NCBI GenBank assembly: GCA_015494735.1
Contig: WGAQ01000168.1
Location: 1 to 10,657, forward strand
DNA: 10,657 nucleotides
DNA from: Caldifarciminota bacterium
GTDB taxonomy: Bacteria; Hydrothermota; Hydrothermia; LBFQ01; DSFT01
Direction of reading: 5' to 3'
Each line of letters opens with the position of its first letter. Position 1 is the first letter of the stretch. The notes below the pieces were generated by a model. That model was not told where the DNA came from, did no database searches, and saw only the letters and a list, made by a program, of their open reading frames with translations. The translations under genes and the position numbers were made by a program. Shown piece after piece: positions 1-6,633 of the stretch.

Positions 1-350
1 AGGATGCGCAGGAAGATGTCCTTTATATACAGGATGCCGATGAAATCACCGGTCTCTTTCTCCATTACGGGATACTTGGTATGGTAGTACCTGCGGAATA
101 TCTCCATGACTTCAGAGAGGGGGGTGTCATCCCGCACGTACTTCATCTCCACCCGCGGAATCATGGCTCTGGTAACGGGCGTATCGTCGGCCTTGATGAG
201 ATTCCTGAGCATGAAGAAGAAGTCCTCGCTGAAGACCTTTTCCTTCTCGAATATCTCCACTATCCGCTCAAATCTCTCCCTATCGATACCCCCGAACAGA
301 CTTCCGAGGGATTCCAGAATCAACCTGATACTCGATGACCGGCCGCTCAC
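1..350 (-). CDS. CBS-domain protein, CorC/HlyC-like (partial, N-terminal 116 residues)
   Basis: The first 116 residues are visible; the gene runs off the left edge. Residues 20-50 are an acidic helical segment with an EDFFFMLRNL stretch. The first CBS motif starts near residue 57, with TRAMIPRVEMKYV followed by PLSEVMEIF, KYPVME and GILYIKDIFL. This matches the CBS pair of the CorC/HlyC family, where the 'MIPR' and 'G-I-L-x-x-K-D' elements are typical; the family is linked to divalent cation efflux and binds adenine nucleotides. No DUF21 membrane domain precedes the CBS region, so it resembles soluble CorC rather than the membrane-bound long form. I chose the GTG at 348-350 because a TATAAT lies 11 bases upstream and no clear Shine-Dalgarno is present; a TTG ten codons in is an alternative. 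It follows the DUF4175-like gene on the same strand, 26 bases after its stop. Confidence 0.8.
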   Translation of the reverse strand, partial: MSGRSSSIRLILESLGSLFGGIDRERFERIVEIFEKEKVFSEDFFFMLRNLIKADDTPVTRAMIPRVEMKYVRDDTPLSEVMEIFRRYYHTKYPVMEKETGDFIGILYIKDIFLRI

Positions 351-361
351 TGCCTGCGAAA

Positions 362-367
362 ATTATA
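362..367 (-). promoter_or_regulatory. -10 element upstream of the CBS-domain gene
   Basis: A perfect TATAAT on the minus strand lies 11 bases before the GTG start and just downstream of the preceding gene's stop codon. The expected start of transcription is only a few bases before the GTG. The -35 region (about 385-390, TCAGAC) is weak. This suggests the CBS gene can be transcribed on its own from a very short leader. Confidence 0.5.
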
Positions 368-376
368 ATGTAAAAC

Positions 377-3265
377 TCAGAAGCGTCTGAGGATGCTCCT
401 GTATATCTCCATGAGTTCTCCAACCCTATCGGGACTGGTCATGAGTTCCATTATTCTGCGCCTTATGAGGACCTCCTCCGGAACAGGGGGCACCTCCATC
501 CTGTAGGGACGGGCCTTCACTGCTTCCCTCTTCCTCTCCAGTTCCTGACTCTTCAAACCGGTATATGCCTCCAGCAATCTGTTGAGTATCTTCCTCTGTC
601 TCTCCAGGAGCTTCCTGTCCACCTTCCCGAGGCGGATTCTCCTCTCTATGTCCTCCATCTCCTTCTCTATCTCCCTGAGCCGGCGGGCGTGCTCCTTCCC
701 CCTCTCCCCGATGGATTCCAGACCCCTCCTCACCCCCTCCAGCATCTGCCTGATTCGGGCCTGCTGGTCGGCGAGATTCCTGTATGCCTCCACGGGCACA
801 TTTCCCCTGGAAAGCATCATCTGCAACCTTCCGTTGAGGGACGCCTGCTCCCCCATCGCCTTTGCCATCTGCTGGAGCATCTCCTGAAATCCGGTGGAGG
901 AAGATGCACTGGATATCTGATTCATGGATTTGCCGACCTCGATGAGGGACAGGAGCAAGTCCTTCTGCTCCCTGTCTATGAAGAGCCTCGCCCTCCTGTC
1001 GTCCCCTATGTACATGCGGGCCCTCGCCTCATCCGCATTGTCGAATGCTGAATAGAGATATCCCACTATGGATGCGGATATGAGGAAATTCTTCGGCATC
1101 ACCTCCTGCAGTTGAAGGAGGACAACCCTCAGGGCGTCCACCACATTCTGCTGCTCCTGATATCCCCTCACATCCGAATTGTAGAGGATGAAAGACACCT
1201 GCTCCCTTATCTGCTTCAATCTGTCAAGAATCTCCTTCTTCCTGGAGGAGACCATGGAAGACAGCATGCCGGACATACGGGAGGAGAGATTGCGCATTCT
1301 CCGGGCCATTTCCCTCCTCTGATTCTGAGGGATTTCCCTACCGGCGCGCATCTGCTGTGCCATCCGATTCGTGGCGGAAGAAAGGGAATCCGCCTCCCTG
1401 CCCATATTCCTCAAAGAATCGCCGAAGGGGCTCTCCAGTTGCCCGGCCAGTTCCTTCATGGCGGAAGATATGGAATCCATCCTGGCGGCGATGGAGTCCT
1501 GCTCCGCGGGGGTGCTGGCAATCTCCTGCTGGAAAGCCAGTTCCTTCAACTGCTCAGACAACTCCTTCAGACGCTTCTCCTGATAGAATCTGTTCAGGGT
1601 CTCGTACGTGGCTCTGATGCTCTCCTTCAGGCGCTCCATATCCCTCACCACCCTGTCCATCAACCTCTTCCTCTCAGCATCGGAGAGTCTCGAATCCCTC
1701 AGCTTCTGCAGTTTCTCCAGTATGGAGCGCATCTCCTCGTCCAGTATCCGTCTGTATATATCCTCCAGTTTCTCCACCATCTGCTGGAGTTCCTCGTCGA
1801 AGGGGATGAATCGGGACATCTCCTGCAACTGCTTCGACACCTCCTGCATCTCCCTGTTGATTTCCTCCACTCTCTCCATGAGCCCCTTTATCCCGGCAGA
1901 ATCCATCGTGTATATGCGACGCACATCCTCCTGTAATTGGTCCGCCTTCTCGAATACATCCTCCATACGGCCCGTGGATGTGGCCATCATGGTGTCCGAC
2001 ATGCTCATCTGCTCGTGGAGGGTGGGAAATCGAACGGTAATAACATCCCTGGACTTCTGTCCTCTCAGGTCCTCGGCAACGACTTCTATACGGATTTCGT
2101 CTCCCGGGAGCATTCCGGAGGAATTCAGGTCCACATGGCGAAGGAAGGTGTCCTTCACTGGGGAATCGGGCTTCATGGAGAGGACTTCCCTTACCGAATT
2201 CCCAGAAACACTCCGAATCGTCACCCTGCGCAGACCTATATCATCCGTCGAAACGGCCCCGAGGGGAACGATTCCATCCTCCGGGAGATAGACGAACTTC
2301 TGCGATGGTATCACTATGCGAACGAGAGGCGGCATGTCCCTGACCATCCTGACGATGATTTTCTTCGGAAACACATAGGATTTGCCCATACGATAGAGGC
2401 GGAATGCAATCTGGGTATCGGAAACCACCCGGACCGCGGAGTCCACCCCCACGAAATGCACGCTGTCCCCATCGTGGAAAACCTTCACCCTCACCAGACT
2501 CCCCTGAAGGGCGGGGACTTCGTAAGTGTTTCGAAAAACGTAATTCCTGCCCAGGTATGGAGTGGACACCTCCACCCTCAGACTCTCCACGACAGGACGC
2601 GAAATCACGAGGAAAGAGTCCAGAACGGAGGAAGCGAATATCAGACGATACGTGCCCGCGTCCAGACTCGACAGGGTATCCCTCACCGTATCTCCGGGAG
2701 CCACGCTCAGGACGATGGAGGTATCCGGACCCGTAATCATCACCTCTTCCCTCATCGGGCTCTGTCCAATAACGGTCAGGGGCACCTCCTCCCCGTAGAA
2801 AAAGGCATGTCCATCCACCATCATCGACACCTTCCTCTCCGCAAGCCCCAGTTTCCACAGGTAAAGGGGTTTCCTCAGGGAGAAGGAGAGGGCGAATACC
2901 GCAGCAGACAGAGGGAGCAGAGCGAAAACCCTCCAGTCAGGGCGATAGATACGCCAGAAACGCAACTTTTGCTTCTTCAACAGGGGAATCAACCTCTCAT
3001 CCCCGGTCTCCACGTATGTAATCAGCGATTCCTTGAGTTCCGGATGGGTATATTCGTACATCCACGCTATATCCCTATCACCGAACTGGCGGAATTTCCA
3101 GAGCATATACAGAAGACCCACGGTGGAAGATATCAGGGACACAGCGGAAAGGGAAAAGGGATATACTGCCATGAGAAACAATGCAGAAGAAACACCGATG
3201 AAAATGGTTTCGACCGCTGTCCACAGGAGCAGGTAAATCCTTCCTGAAATAATAGGTTTTTTCAC
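377..3265 (-). CDS. DUF4175-like membrane-anchored long coiled-coil protein, 962 aa
   Basis: Function is unknown. Two hydrophobic helices (about residues 10-32 and 37-56) are followed by a short loop containing HPELKESLITYVE and a third membrane helix (about 113-131). An extracytoplasmic beta-rich part spans about 145-415. It ends in a motif set typical of DUF4175-type proteins: DDIGLRRV (341-348), LPGDEIRIEV (386-395) and VRFPTLHEQ (411-419). From about 430 to 960 the protein is almost continuous amphipathic helix, rich in Met, Gln, Arg and Glu, predicted to be coiled coil. The architecture (2 TM, loop, 1 TM, beta domain, coiled coil) fits the large DUF4175 proteins of Bacteroidetes-like and WOR-3-like bacteria, so a role at the cell envelope is likely. 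The GTG at 3263-3265 is chosen because TATAAT lies 10 bases upstream and no strong Shine-Dalgarno is seen. Translation starts MKKPIISGRI with no cleavable signal peptide. Confidence 0.8.
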   Translation of the reverse strand: MKKPIISGRIYLLLWTAVETIFIGVSSALFLMAVYPFSLSAVSLISSTVGLLYMLWKFRQFGDRDIAWMYEYTHPELKESLITYVETGDERLIPLLKKQKLRFWRIYRPDWRVFALLPLSAAVFALSFSLRKPLYLWKLGLAERKVSMMVDGHAFFYGEEVPLTVIGQSPMREEVMITGPDTSIVLSVAPGDTVRDTLSSLDAGTYRLIFASSVLDSFLVISRPVVESLRVEVSTPYLGRNYVFRNTYEVPALQGSLVRVKVFHDGDSVHFVGVDSAVRVVSDTQIAFRLYRMGKSYVFPKKIIVRMVRDMPPLVRIVIPSQKFVYLPEDGIVPLGAVSTDDIGLRRVTIRSVSGNSVREVLSMKPDSPVKDTFLRHVDLNSSGMLPGDEIRIEVVAEDLRGQKSRDVITVRFPTLHEQMSMSDTMMATSTGRMEDVFEKADQLQEDVRRIYTMDSAGIKGLMERVEEINREMQEVSKQLQEMSRFIPFDEELQQMVEKLEDIYRRILDEEMRSILEKLQKLRDSRLSDAERKRLMDRVVRDMERLKESIRATYETLNRFYQEKRLKELSEQLKELAFQQEIASTPAEQDSIAARMDSISSAMKELAGQLESPFGDSLRNMGREADSLSSATNRMAQQMRAGREIPQNQRREMARRMRNLSSRMSGMLSSMVSSRKKEILDRLKQIREQVSFILYNSDVRGYQEQQNVVDALRVVLLQLQEVMPKNFLISASIVGYLYSAFDNADEARARMYIGDDRRARLFIDREQKDLLLSLIEVGKSMNQISSASSSTGFQEMLQQMAKAMGEQASLNGRLQMMLSRGNVPVEAYRNLADQQARIRQMLEGVRRGLESIGERGKEHARRLREIEKEMEDIERRIRLGKVDRKLLERQRKILNRLLEAYTGLKSQELERKREAVKARPYRMEVPPVPEEVLIRRRIMELMTSPDRVGELMEIYRSILRRF

Positions 3266-3275
3266 CCCGTTTGCA

Positions 3276-3304
3276 ATTATAAAGCAAAACTCATCCCATT
3301 AAAA
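3276..3304 (-). promoter_or_regulatory. Promoter of the DUF4175-like gene
   Basis: On the minus strand TATAAT occupies 3276-3281, ten bases before the GTG start. A 17-base spacer separates it from TTTTAA at 3299-3304, a partial match to TTGAAA. The -10 is convincing and the -35 weak. The -35 overlaps the -10 of the divergent plus-strand gene. Confidence 0.5.
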
Positions 3305-3305
3305 T
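3300..3305 (+). promoter_or_regulatory. -10 element of the HTH/SARP-like gene
   Basis: TAAAAT lies eight bases upstream of the ATG at 3314. Transcription would begin about two bases before the ATG, giving a nearly leaderless mRNA. This also argues against the in-frame TTG at 3305, which overlaps the -10. No good -35 was found. Confidence 0.4.
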
Positions 3306-3313
3306 TGTGGTGG

Positions 3314-5155
3314 ATGGGCAGAGTTGTTAACAAAAAATTCTTGATTCTCAAAGATATCGAGAAAGGAGCATTGTCCCTGAGACAACTGTCGGACAAATAC
3401 GATTGCTCCATAGAGACCATCCTGCGCATAAAGAAGGAGGGGTGGGATTACAGACCTCACGGCAGAAAGAAACCGGAGAGTTTGAAGCTCAAAGTGATGG
3501 AGATGTACGAAAGGGGTATGAGCATAAAGGAAATCGTCCAAAGCATGGGAAAAGACATATCCTGGAGCGTGGTCAGGAAGATGGTGAAGGAGCCGGACAG
3601 GGAACTGGAAGCCCACATTCGATGGTACGTTAAGGAGGGGAAATGGGACCTGCTGGAGAAGCACATAGGAAAGATGTACGTCGTGGAAGACAGTTCCTTC
3701 CTGGCCTCGATTCCGGACGAGCGCCTTCCAGCCCACCTCAGAGTTTACAAAGCATTTAACCTGTACTGCAACACCAACCGCAGCGTTAAGGATACCCTGG
3801 AGGACCTGGACAGAATAGAAGAGACCCTGAATCCCCGAATGCGGAGGACGAAGTTCAGAATTATGGGTTTCAGGCTGTATCTCCTGCCCCAGCAATCGTG
3901 GGATAATAGGGACGCATACTCCCGAATCATGAAGGAAGCCGCAGAAATATTCGAAAACAACATGGAAGACCTGCGGGAGATGGGAGATGAGTTCTATTTC
4001 CTGGCCCTTTCCACGTACTGCCTCTGCCTGATTCACGTGGATGATCGCAAATTCATGAAGTACACCGGAGAGCTGATAAAGGGACTCCGCAGGATAAAGA
4101 ACACGTGCGTGAAGAACGCCCTGATGACCCGGTTGAGGATACTGGGATTCCCCCAGTTTGCAGACAGGAATGACCCCAATCAGGTGGTGAGCGTCCTGTT
4201 CTCAGGGGATTTCGAAGCAGTGAAGGAATTGTACGCGAAATACAGGGACATCGATATAGACTCCGTGAGGAACAGGCTCAACTACTCCATGTTCTATGTC
4301 AATCTGTTCTCACTCCGTCTGGAGGAAGCCCGGCACTTTCTGGAAAAACTGCTCCAGGAAAGGAATACACCCGGAATCTCCAGGATGGCCGTCGAAATTG
4401 CGCAGAGCAACATGATGATGGCCATGGGAGAGAAGCAGGAAGCCCTGAGGATGATAGAGCCCCACATAGACAAATCGGGGGACCTGAGCATACTGTTCGG
4501 CAGGACGAAGAAGGCCTTCACACCCCGGCACAGGATAGCCCGGTACTATGAGATGGGTAAACTGAAGGAGGCCTATAAACTGGCGAAGAAATACCATCTG
4601 ATGGGGCTCCTGATGATTATCATACTGACGAGACCCAAGCACATAATGCGTCTGAAGAATTTTCCCGAACTCAGGCTCCTTCACAAACTCCTGTCGGGAA
4701 AGGACCTCAGGGTCAGGGTACTTCTCCTCAGGAAGAAACCCCGCATAACCTATCTGAAGGAAAGCATGGAGTTGAACCGGGACCAGAGTCTCTTCCTCCT
4801 CAAGTTCCTGGACACAAATCACATAGCCGTCCCGAAGAAGAGGATGCGCAGGTACAGGAGGATAGTGAACATGCTCAGAAATTCCTGCACCATCCAATCC
4901 TACGTGGATGAAGACAGCGTGAAACTCTGGATAAGGGAAAGGAACATCTTCTACGACATCCACGAATTCGAGCAGAAGGTGAGGCGCTCCATGGCGCTTA
5001 TGGAGAGCGGGAATAAGGAGGAAGCCGATAAACTGAAAAAGGAAGCCCGGAAGATGGTGCAGGCGATTCCATTCTTTCAGGATGCATGCAGGGACCTGGA
5101 GGCATCCTACATACTGGACAGACTGCTTAACTACGTCAGGTACGTGAATGCATGA
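3314..5155 (+). CDS. Putative transcriptional regulator: N-terminal HTH motifs, helical repeats, C-terminal SARP/BTAD-like region, 613 aa
   Basis: Not a gene I can name. Residues 19-43 (LSLRQLSDKYDCSIETILRI) and 65-91 (ERGMSIKEIVQSMG, then SWSVVRKMV) read as two helix-turn-helix units of the resolvase/homeodomain-like type. Residues about 95-460 are all-helical with TPR-like spacing, including paired helices near LRLEEARHFLEKLLQ and MGEKQEALRMIEPHI. From about 464 the chain resembles the OmpR-type winged helix plus BTAD region of SARP regulators: RVRVLLLRKKPRITYL, then NRDQSLFLLKFL, RYRRIVNMLRN, VKLWIRERNIFYDIHEFEQKV and GNKEEADKLKKEARKM. The BTAD part is short (about 65 residues against the usual 140 or so). 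No P-loop ATPase is present. It is highly basic. The first two HTHs are seen by eye; the SARP-like assignment is an inference from pattern. It stands first in a plus-strand run, 24 bases before the epimerase-like gene. Confidence 0.7.
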   Translation: MGRVVNKKFLILKDIEKGALSLRQLSDKYDCSIETILRIKKEGWDYRPHGRKKPESLKLKVMEMYERGMSIKEIVQSMGKDISWSVVRKMVKEPDRELEAHIRWYVKEGKWDLLEKHIGKMYVVEDSSFLASIPDERLPAHLRVYKAFNLYCNTNRSVKDTLEDLDRIEETLNPRMRRTKFRIMGFRLYLLPQQSWDNRDAYSRIMKEAAEIFENNMEDLREMGDEFYFLALSTYCLCLIHVDDRKFMKYTGELIKGLRRIKNTCVKNALMTRLRILGFPQFADRNDPNQVVSVLFSGDFEAVKELYAKYRDIDIDSVRNRLNYSMFYVNLFSLRLEEARHFLEKLLQERNTPGISRMAVEIAQSNMMMAMGEKQEALRMIEPHIDKSGDLSILFGRTKKAFTPRHRIARYYEMGKLKEAYKLAKKYHLMGLLMIIILTRPKHIMRLKNFPELRLLHKLLSGKDLRVRVLLLRKKPRITYLKESMELNRDQSLFLLKFLDTNHIAVPKKRMRRYRRIVNMLRNSCTIQSYVDEDSVKLWIRERNIFYDIHEFEQKVRRSMALMESGNKEEADKLKKEARKMVQAIPFFQDACRDLEASYILDRLLNYVRYVNA

Positions 5156-5172
5156 GCCCAATCCTTTAGATT
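5144..5172 (+). promoter_or_regulatory. Possible promoter of the epimerase-like gene
   Basis: GTGAAT (5144-5149) and TAGATT (5167-5172) are separated by 17 bases and match the consensus at four of six positions each. The -10 lies seven bases before the ATG. The -35 is inside the end of the upstream gene. No Shine-Dalgarno sequence precedes this start. Confidence 0.35.
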
Positions 5173-5179
5173 TTTACAC

Positions 5180-5551
5180 ATGAAGCTGGACCACGTGGCA
5201 ATAGCGGTCAACGATTTCGATGAGACTGTGGACTCCTATACGAAACTCTTCGGGGTGGAGCCGGAAATAGAGACGGACGAGGACAGGGGATTGAAGATAG
5301 CCGTCTTCAAACTGGAAAACGTTCGAATAGAGGTCATGACTCCTGTCAGGGAGGATACGGCCATAAGCAAATTCCTGAAGAAGAGGGGCAACGGTATTCA
5401 TCACATCGCCCTCCGGGTAAAGCGCATAGAGGATTACCTGAAGGATTTCCCTCCCATAACCCCCATAGAAAAGGGAATCACAGCATCCCGGGTGGTATTT
5501 CTGGACCTGGATTCCACCCACAGAGTGCTCGTGGAACTGGTGGAGGACTGA
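5180..5551 (+). CDS. Methylmalonyl-CoA epimerase-like VOC protein, 123 aa
   Basis: The protein has the two-module VOC fold pattern: MKLDHVAIAVNDFDETVDSY at the start and GNGIHHIALRVKRIEDYL in the second half. Metal ligands expected for methylmalonyl-CoA epimerase are visible as H5, E51, H75 and E119, and the 'KRGNGIHHIA' and 'VLVELVE' segments are characteristic of that family. The enzyme interconverts the (R) and (S) forms of methylmalonyl-CoA in propionate metabolism. At 123 residues it is shorter than the usual 130-140; the loop before the last strands, which is normally Gly-rich, is reduced to about PPITPIEKGITAS. A different VOC activity is therefore possible. No mutase gene is in the window. 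It is followed at once by the PIN gene, one base after its TGA, so the two are probably cotranscribed. Confidence 0.72.
   Translation: MKLDHVAIAVNDFDETVDSYTKLFGVEPEIETDEDRGLKIAVFKLENVRIEVMTPVREDTAISKFLKKRGNGIHHIALRVKRIEDYLKDFPPITPIEKGITASRVVFLDLDSTHRVLVELVED
5542..5546 (+). promoter_or_regulatory. Shine-Dalgarno site for the PIN gene
   Basis: GGAGG lies six bases before the GTG at 5553, inside the last codons of the epimerase-like gene. It supports that GTG as the start and shows that internal operon genes use Shine-Dalgarno initiation, unlike the promoter-proximal genes here. Confidence 0.6.
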
Positions 5552-5552
5552 A

Positions 5553-6140
5553 GTGAAGAGGAAAGTTGTAATAGACACCAGCGTAATCACCAATCCGTAC
5601 AGTACGAAGGAGATAGCCAGAAGTCTGGAAGGGGCTATGGAGGAATTCATACGCCTGGTGAAGGAATCCGGATACGAAATACTCGCAACCCCGGCCACGG
5701 TGGAGGAACTCAGAACATTCTTTCAGGAGCTGCCCATAGACTTCTACAGGGTGGTCCGCATAAAGACCCCCAACAAGTACGAGACCAGAATACCGGGAAT
5801 CGTCCTGTACGACTTCCTTTCGGAGATGAGGGACAGGATAAACAGGGGATTGAGGGTGGCGGAGAAGGCGGTGAGGGAGTTCAGGGATAAGGAAGAAAGG
5901 GAAGCGATTAAATACCTGAGGGAGAACTACAGGAGGGTGATGCGGGAAGGCATAGTGGATTCGAAGGAAGACATAGACACCATACTCCTCGCCCTTCAGG
6001 AGGAGGCATCCATCTCCACAGCGGATGAAGGGCAGATAGAGCTGGCCAGGAAACTGGGGATAGAAGTGATAGAGCCCCGAACACTGTACAGGATGATGCA
6101 GAGGGAAATAGAAGAGGGAAGCGCCCCCACCGGGATTTGA
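5553..6140 (+). CDS. PIN-domain protein, UPF0278 / RNA ligase partner type, 195 aa
   Basis: A single PIN nuclease-like domain. The acidic residues expected at the metal site are D8 (in VVIDTSVITNP), E52 (TVEELRTFF), D140 or D142 (DSKEDIDTILLAL) and D158 (STADEG). The stretches KTPNKYETRIPGIVLYDFL and RINRGLRVAEKAV are the hallmarks I associate with the UPF0278 family. That family tends to co-occur with the archaeal-type homodimeric RNA ligase (Pab1020-like) and is called its partner; the activity is not established. Length fits the family (about 200-220). The GTG start has a GGAGG at good spacing. The last codons (APTGI and stop) lie within the opposite-strand tRNA-Glu gene, so the C-terminal tail may be an accident of position. 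Its presumed ligase partner is not in this window. Confidence 0.78.
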   Translation: MKRKVVIDTSVITNPYSTKEIARSLEGAMEEFIRLVKESGYEILATPATVEELRTFFQELPIDFYRVVRIKTPNKYETRIPGIVLYDFLSEMRDRINRGLRVAEKAVREFRDKEEREAIKYLRENYRRVMREGIVDSKEDIDTILLALQEEASISTADEGQIELARKLGIEVIEPRTLYRMMQREIEEGSAPTGI

Positions 6141-6196
6141 ACCCGGGTTTCCAGGTTGAGAACCTGGCGTCCTGGACCAGGCTAGACGATGGGGGC
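6122..6196 (-). tRNA. tRNA-Glu (anticodon CTC)
   Basis: A complete 75-base cloverleaf on the minus strand. The acceptor stem is GCCCCCA / TGGGGGC with discriminator G at 6122. The D-arm is GTCT-loop-GGAC with one T.G pair. The anticodon stem is CCAGG / CCTGG around loop TTCTCAA, giving anticodon CTC (complement at 6158-6160), which reads GAG. The variable loop is AAAC, and the T-arm is CCGGG-TTCAAAT-CCCGG. No 3' CCA is encoded; CTT follows the discriminator. G73 and the CGTCTAG context match bacterial tRNA-Glu; archaeal tRNA-Glu usually has A73. The 3' end overlaps the last 19 bases of the convergent PIN gene. Confidence 0.95.
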
Positions 6197-6208
6197 TTGT
6201 TCCATAAG

Positions 6209-6236
6209 TTTAAAGCACGGAATACTCCCATTTCAA
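6209..6236 (-). promoter_or_regulatory. Promoter of tRNA-Glu
   Basis: On the minus strand, TTGAAA (6231-6236) and TTTAAA (6209-6214) are separated by 16 bases. The -10 ends 12 bases before the mature tRNA 5' end, leaving room for a leader of about five bases to be removed by RNase P. It is one of the two clearest bacterial promoters in the window. Confidence 0.7.
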
Positions 6237-6619
6237 CCCCCGGGGCACGGGGAAGGTGAATAGGTTGTATGCAGTTCCCCTTCGAAAGAGGCATAAGAAC
6301 AACCGGGGTCGAGGAGGAACCCTCAAAACGGAACTCCGAGAAAACATCTGCAACGATAAACGAACTGAACTTCGCCGCATCCCGCCCGTACAGGGTAAAT
6401 CCGGAAACAGCCCGCATGACTCTTCATCTCATGCCCATATACCCCATTTCCGCTCGTGGCTCCATACAACGACAGCTTCCCATCCGTGTGCATCTTCGGC
6501 GAATCCACCGAATCGCATTCGGGAACGTGTATTTCGAAAGGCCAACGAAAATCCAGGACCTCAAAAGAGCCACGATTTTAAGATATTGAACCACAATAGA
6601 ATGGGGATTCGAGAAGACC
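6237..6619. other. Unexplained intergenic block, atypical composition
   Basis: About 380 bases between the tRNA promoter and the membrane-protein promoter with no convincing gene. CpG-containing triplets (TCG, CGA, CCG) look more frequent than in the flanking genes, and stops are scarce in several frames. Two adjacent minus-strand frames look somewhat protein-like. One is about 6323-6577 and includes SLYGATSGNGVYGHEMKSHA; the other runs leftward from 6417 and includes GFTLYGRDAAKFSSFIVADV. The second has no stop before it runs into the tRNA gene. Neither has a good start site, and the first uses no AGG or AGA codons. Small hairpins exist, such as CCGAAT-CGC-ATTCGG at 6508-6522 and GGGGAA...TTCCCC near 6252-6283. 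It could be a decayed gene, a repeat or a structured RNA; I could not match a known RNA family. Confidence 0.4.
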
Positions 6620-6627
6620 TATAAAAT
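6597..6627 (+). promoter_or_regulatory. Promoter of the membrane-protein gene
   Basis: TATAAAAT at 6620-6627 ends six bases before the ATG at 6634. TAGAAT at 6597-6602 is a possible -35 with a 17-base spacer to TATAAA. There is no Shine-Dalgarno sequence between the -10 and the ATG, so the mRNA should be leaderless. Confidence 0.5.
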
Positions 6628-6633
6628 TAATCC

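Noticed and set aside
1112..3247. Long plus-strand open frames (274 and 436 codons) opposite the DUF4175-like gene
   Set aside because: They are antisense to a protein with clear domain structure and are rich in His, Pro and Arg, as expected for the complement of a Gln/Glu/Arg-rich coiled-coil gene. They have no start signals or family features.
3305..3313. TTG start for the HTH protein
   Set aside because: The TTG overlaps the -10 element and would lie upstream of the predicted transcript start; the ATG at 3314 fits better. The same argument excludes the TTG at 7327 for mtaD.
5908..6417. Minus-strand 169-codon open frame spanning the tRNA-Glu and its promoter
   Set aside because: It crosses a tRNA gene and the antisense of a well-supported PIN gene. 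Only its first part (before the tRNA) looks protein-like and is treated under the unexplained block.
6256..6624. Plus-strand open frames of 122 and 106 codons in the intergenic block
   Set aside because: No Shine-Dalgarno or adjacent -10, no recognisable pattern, and the codon use is unlike neighbouring genes; they overlap each other and the next promoter.
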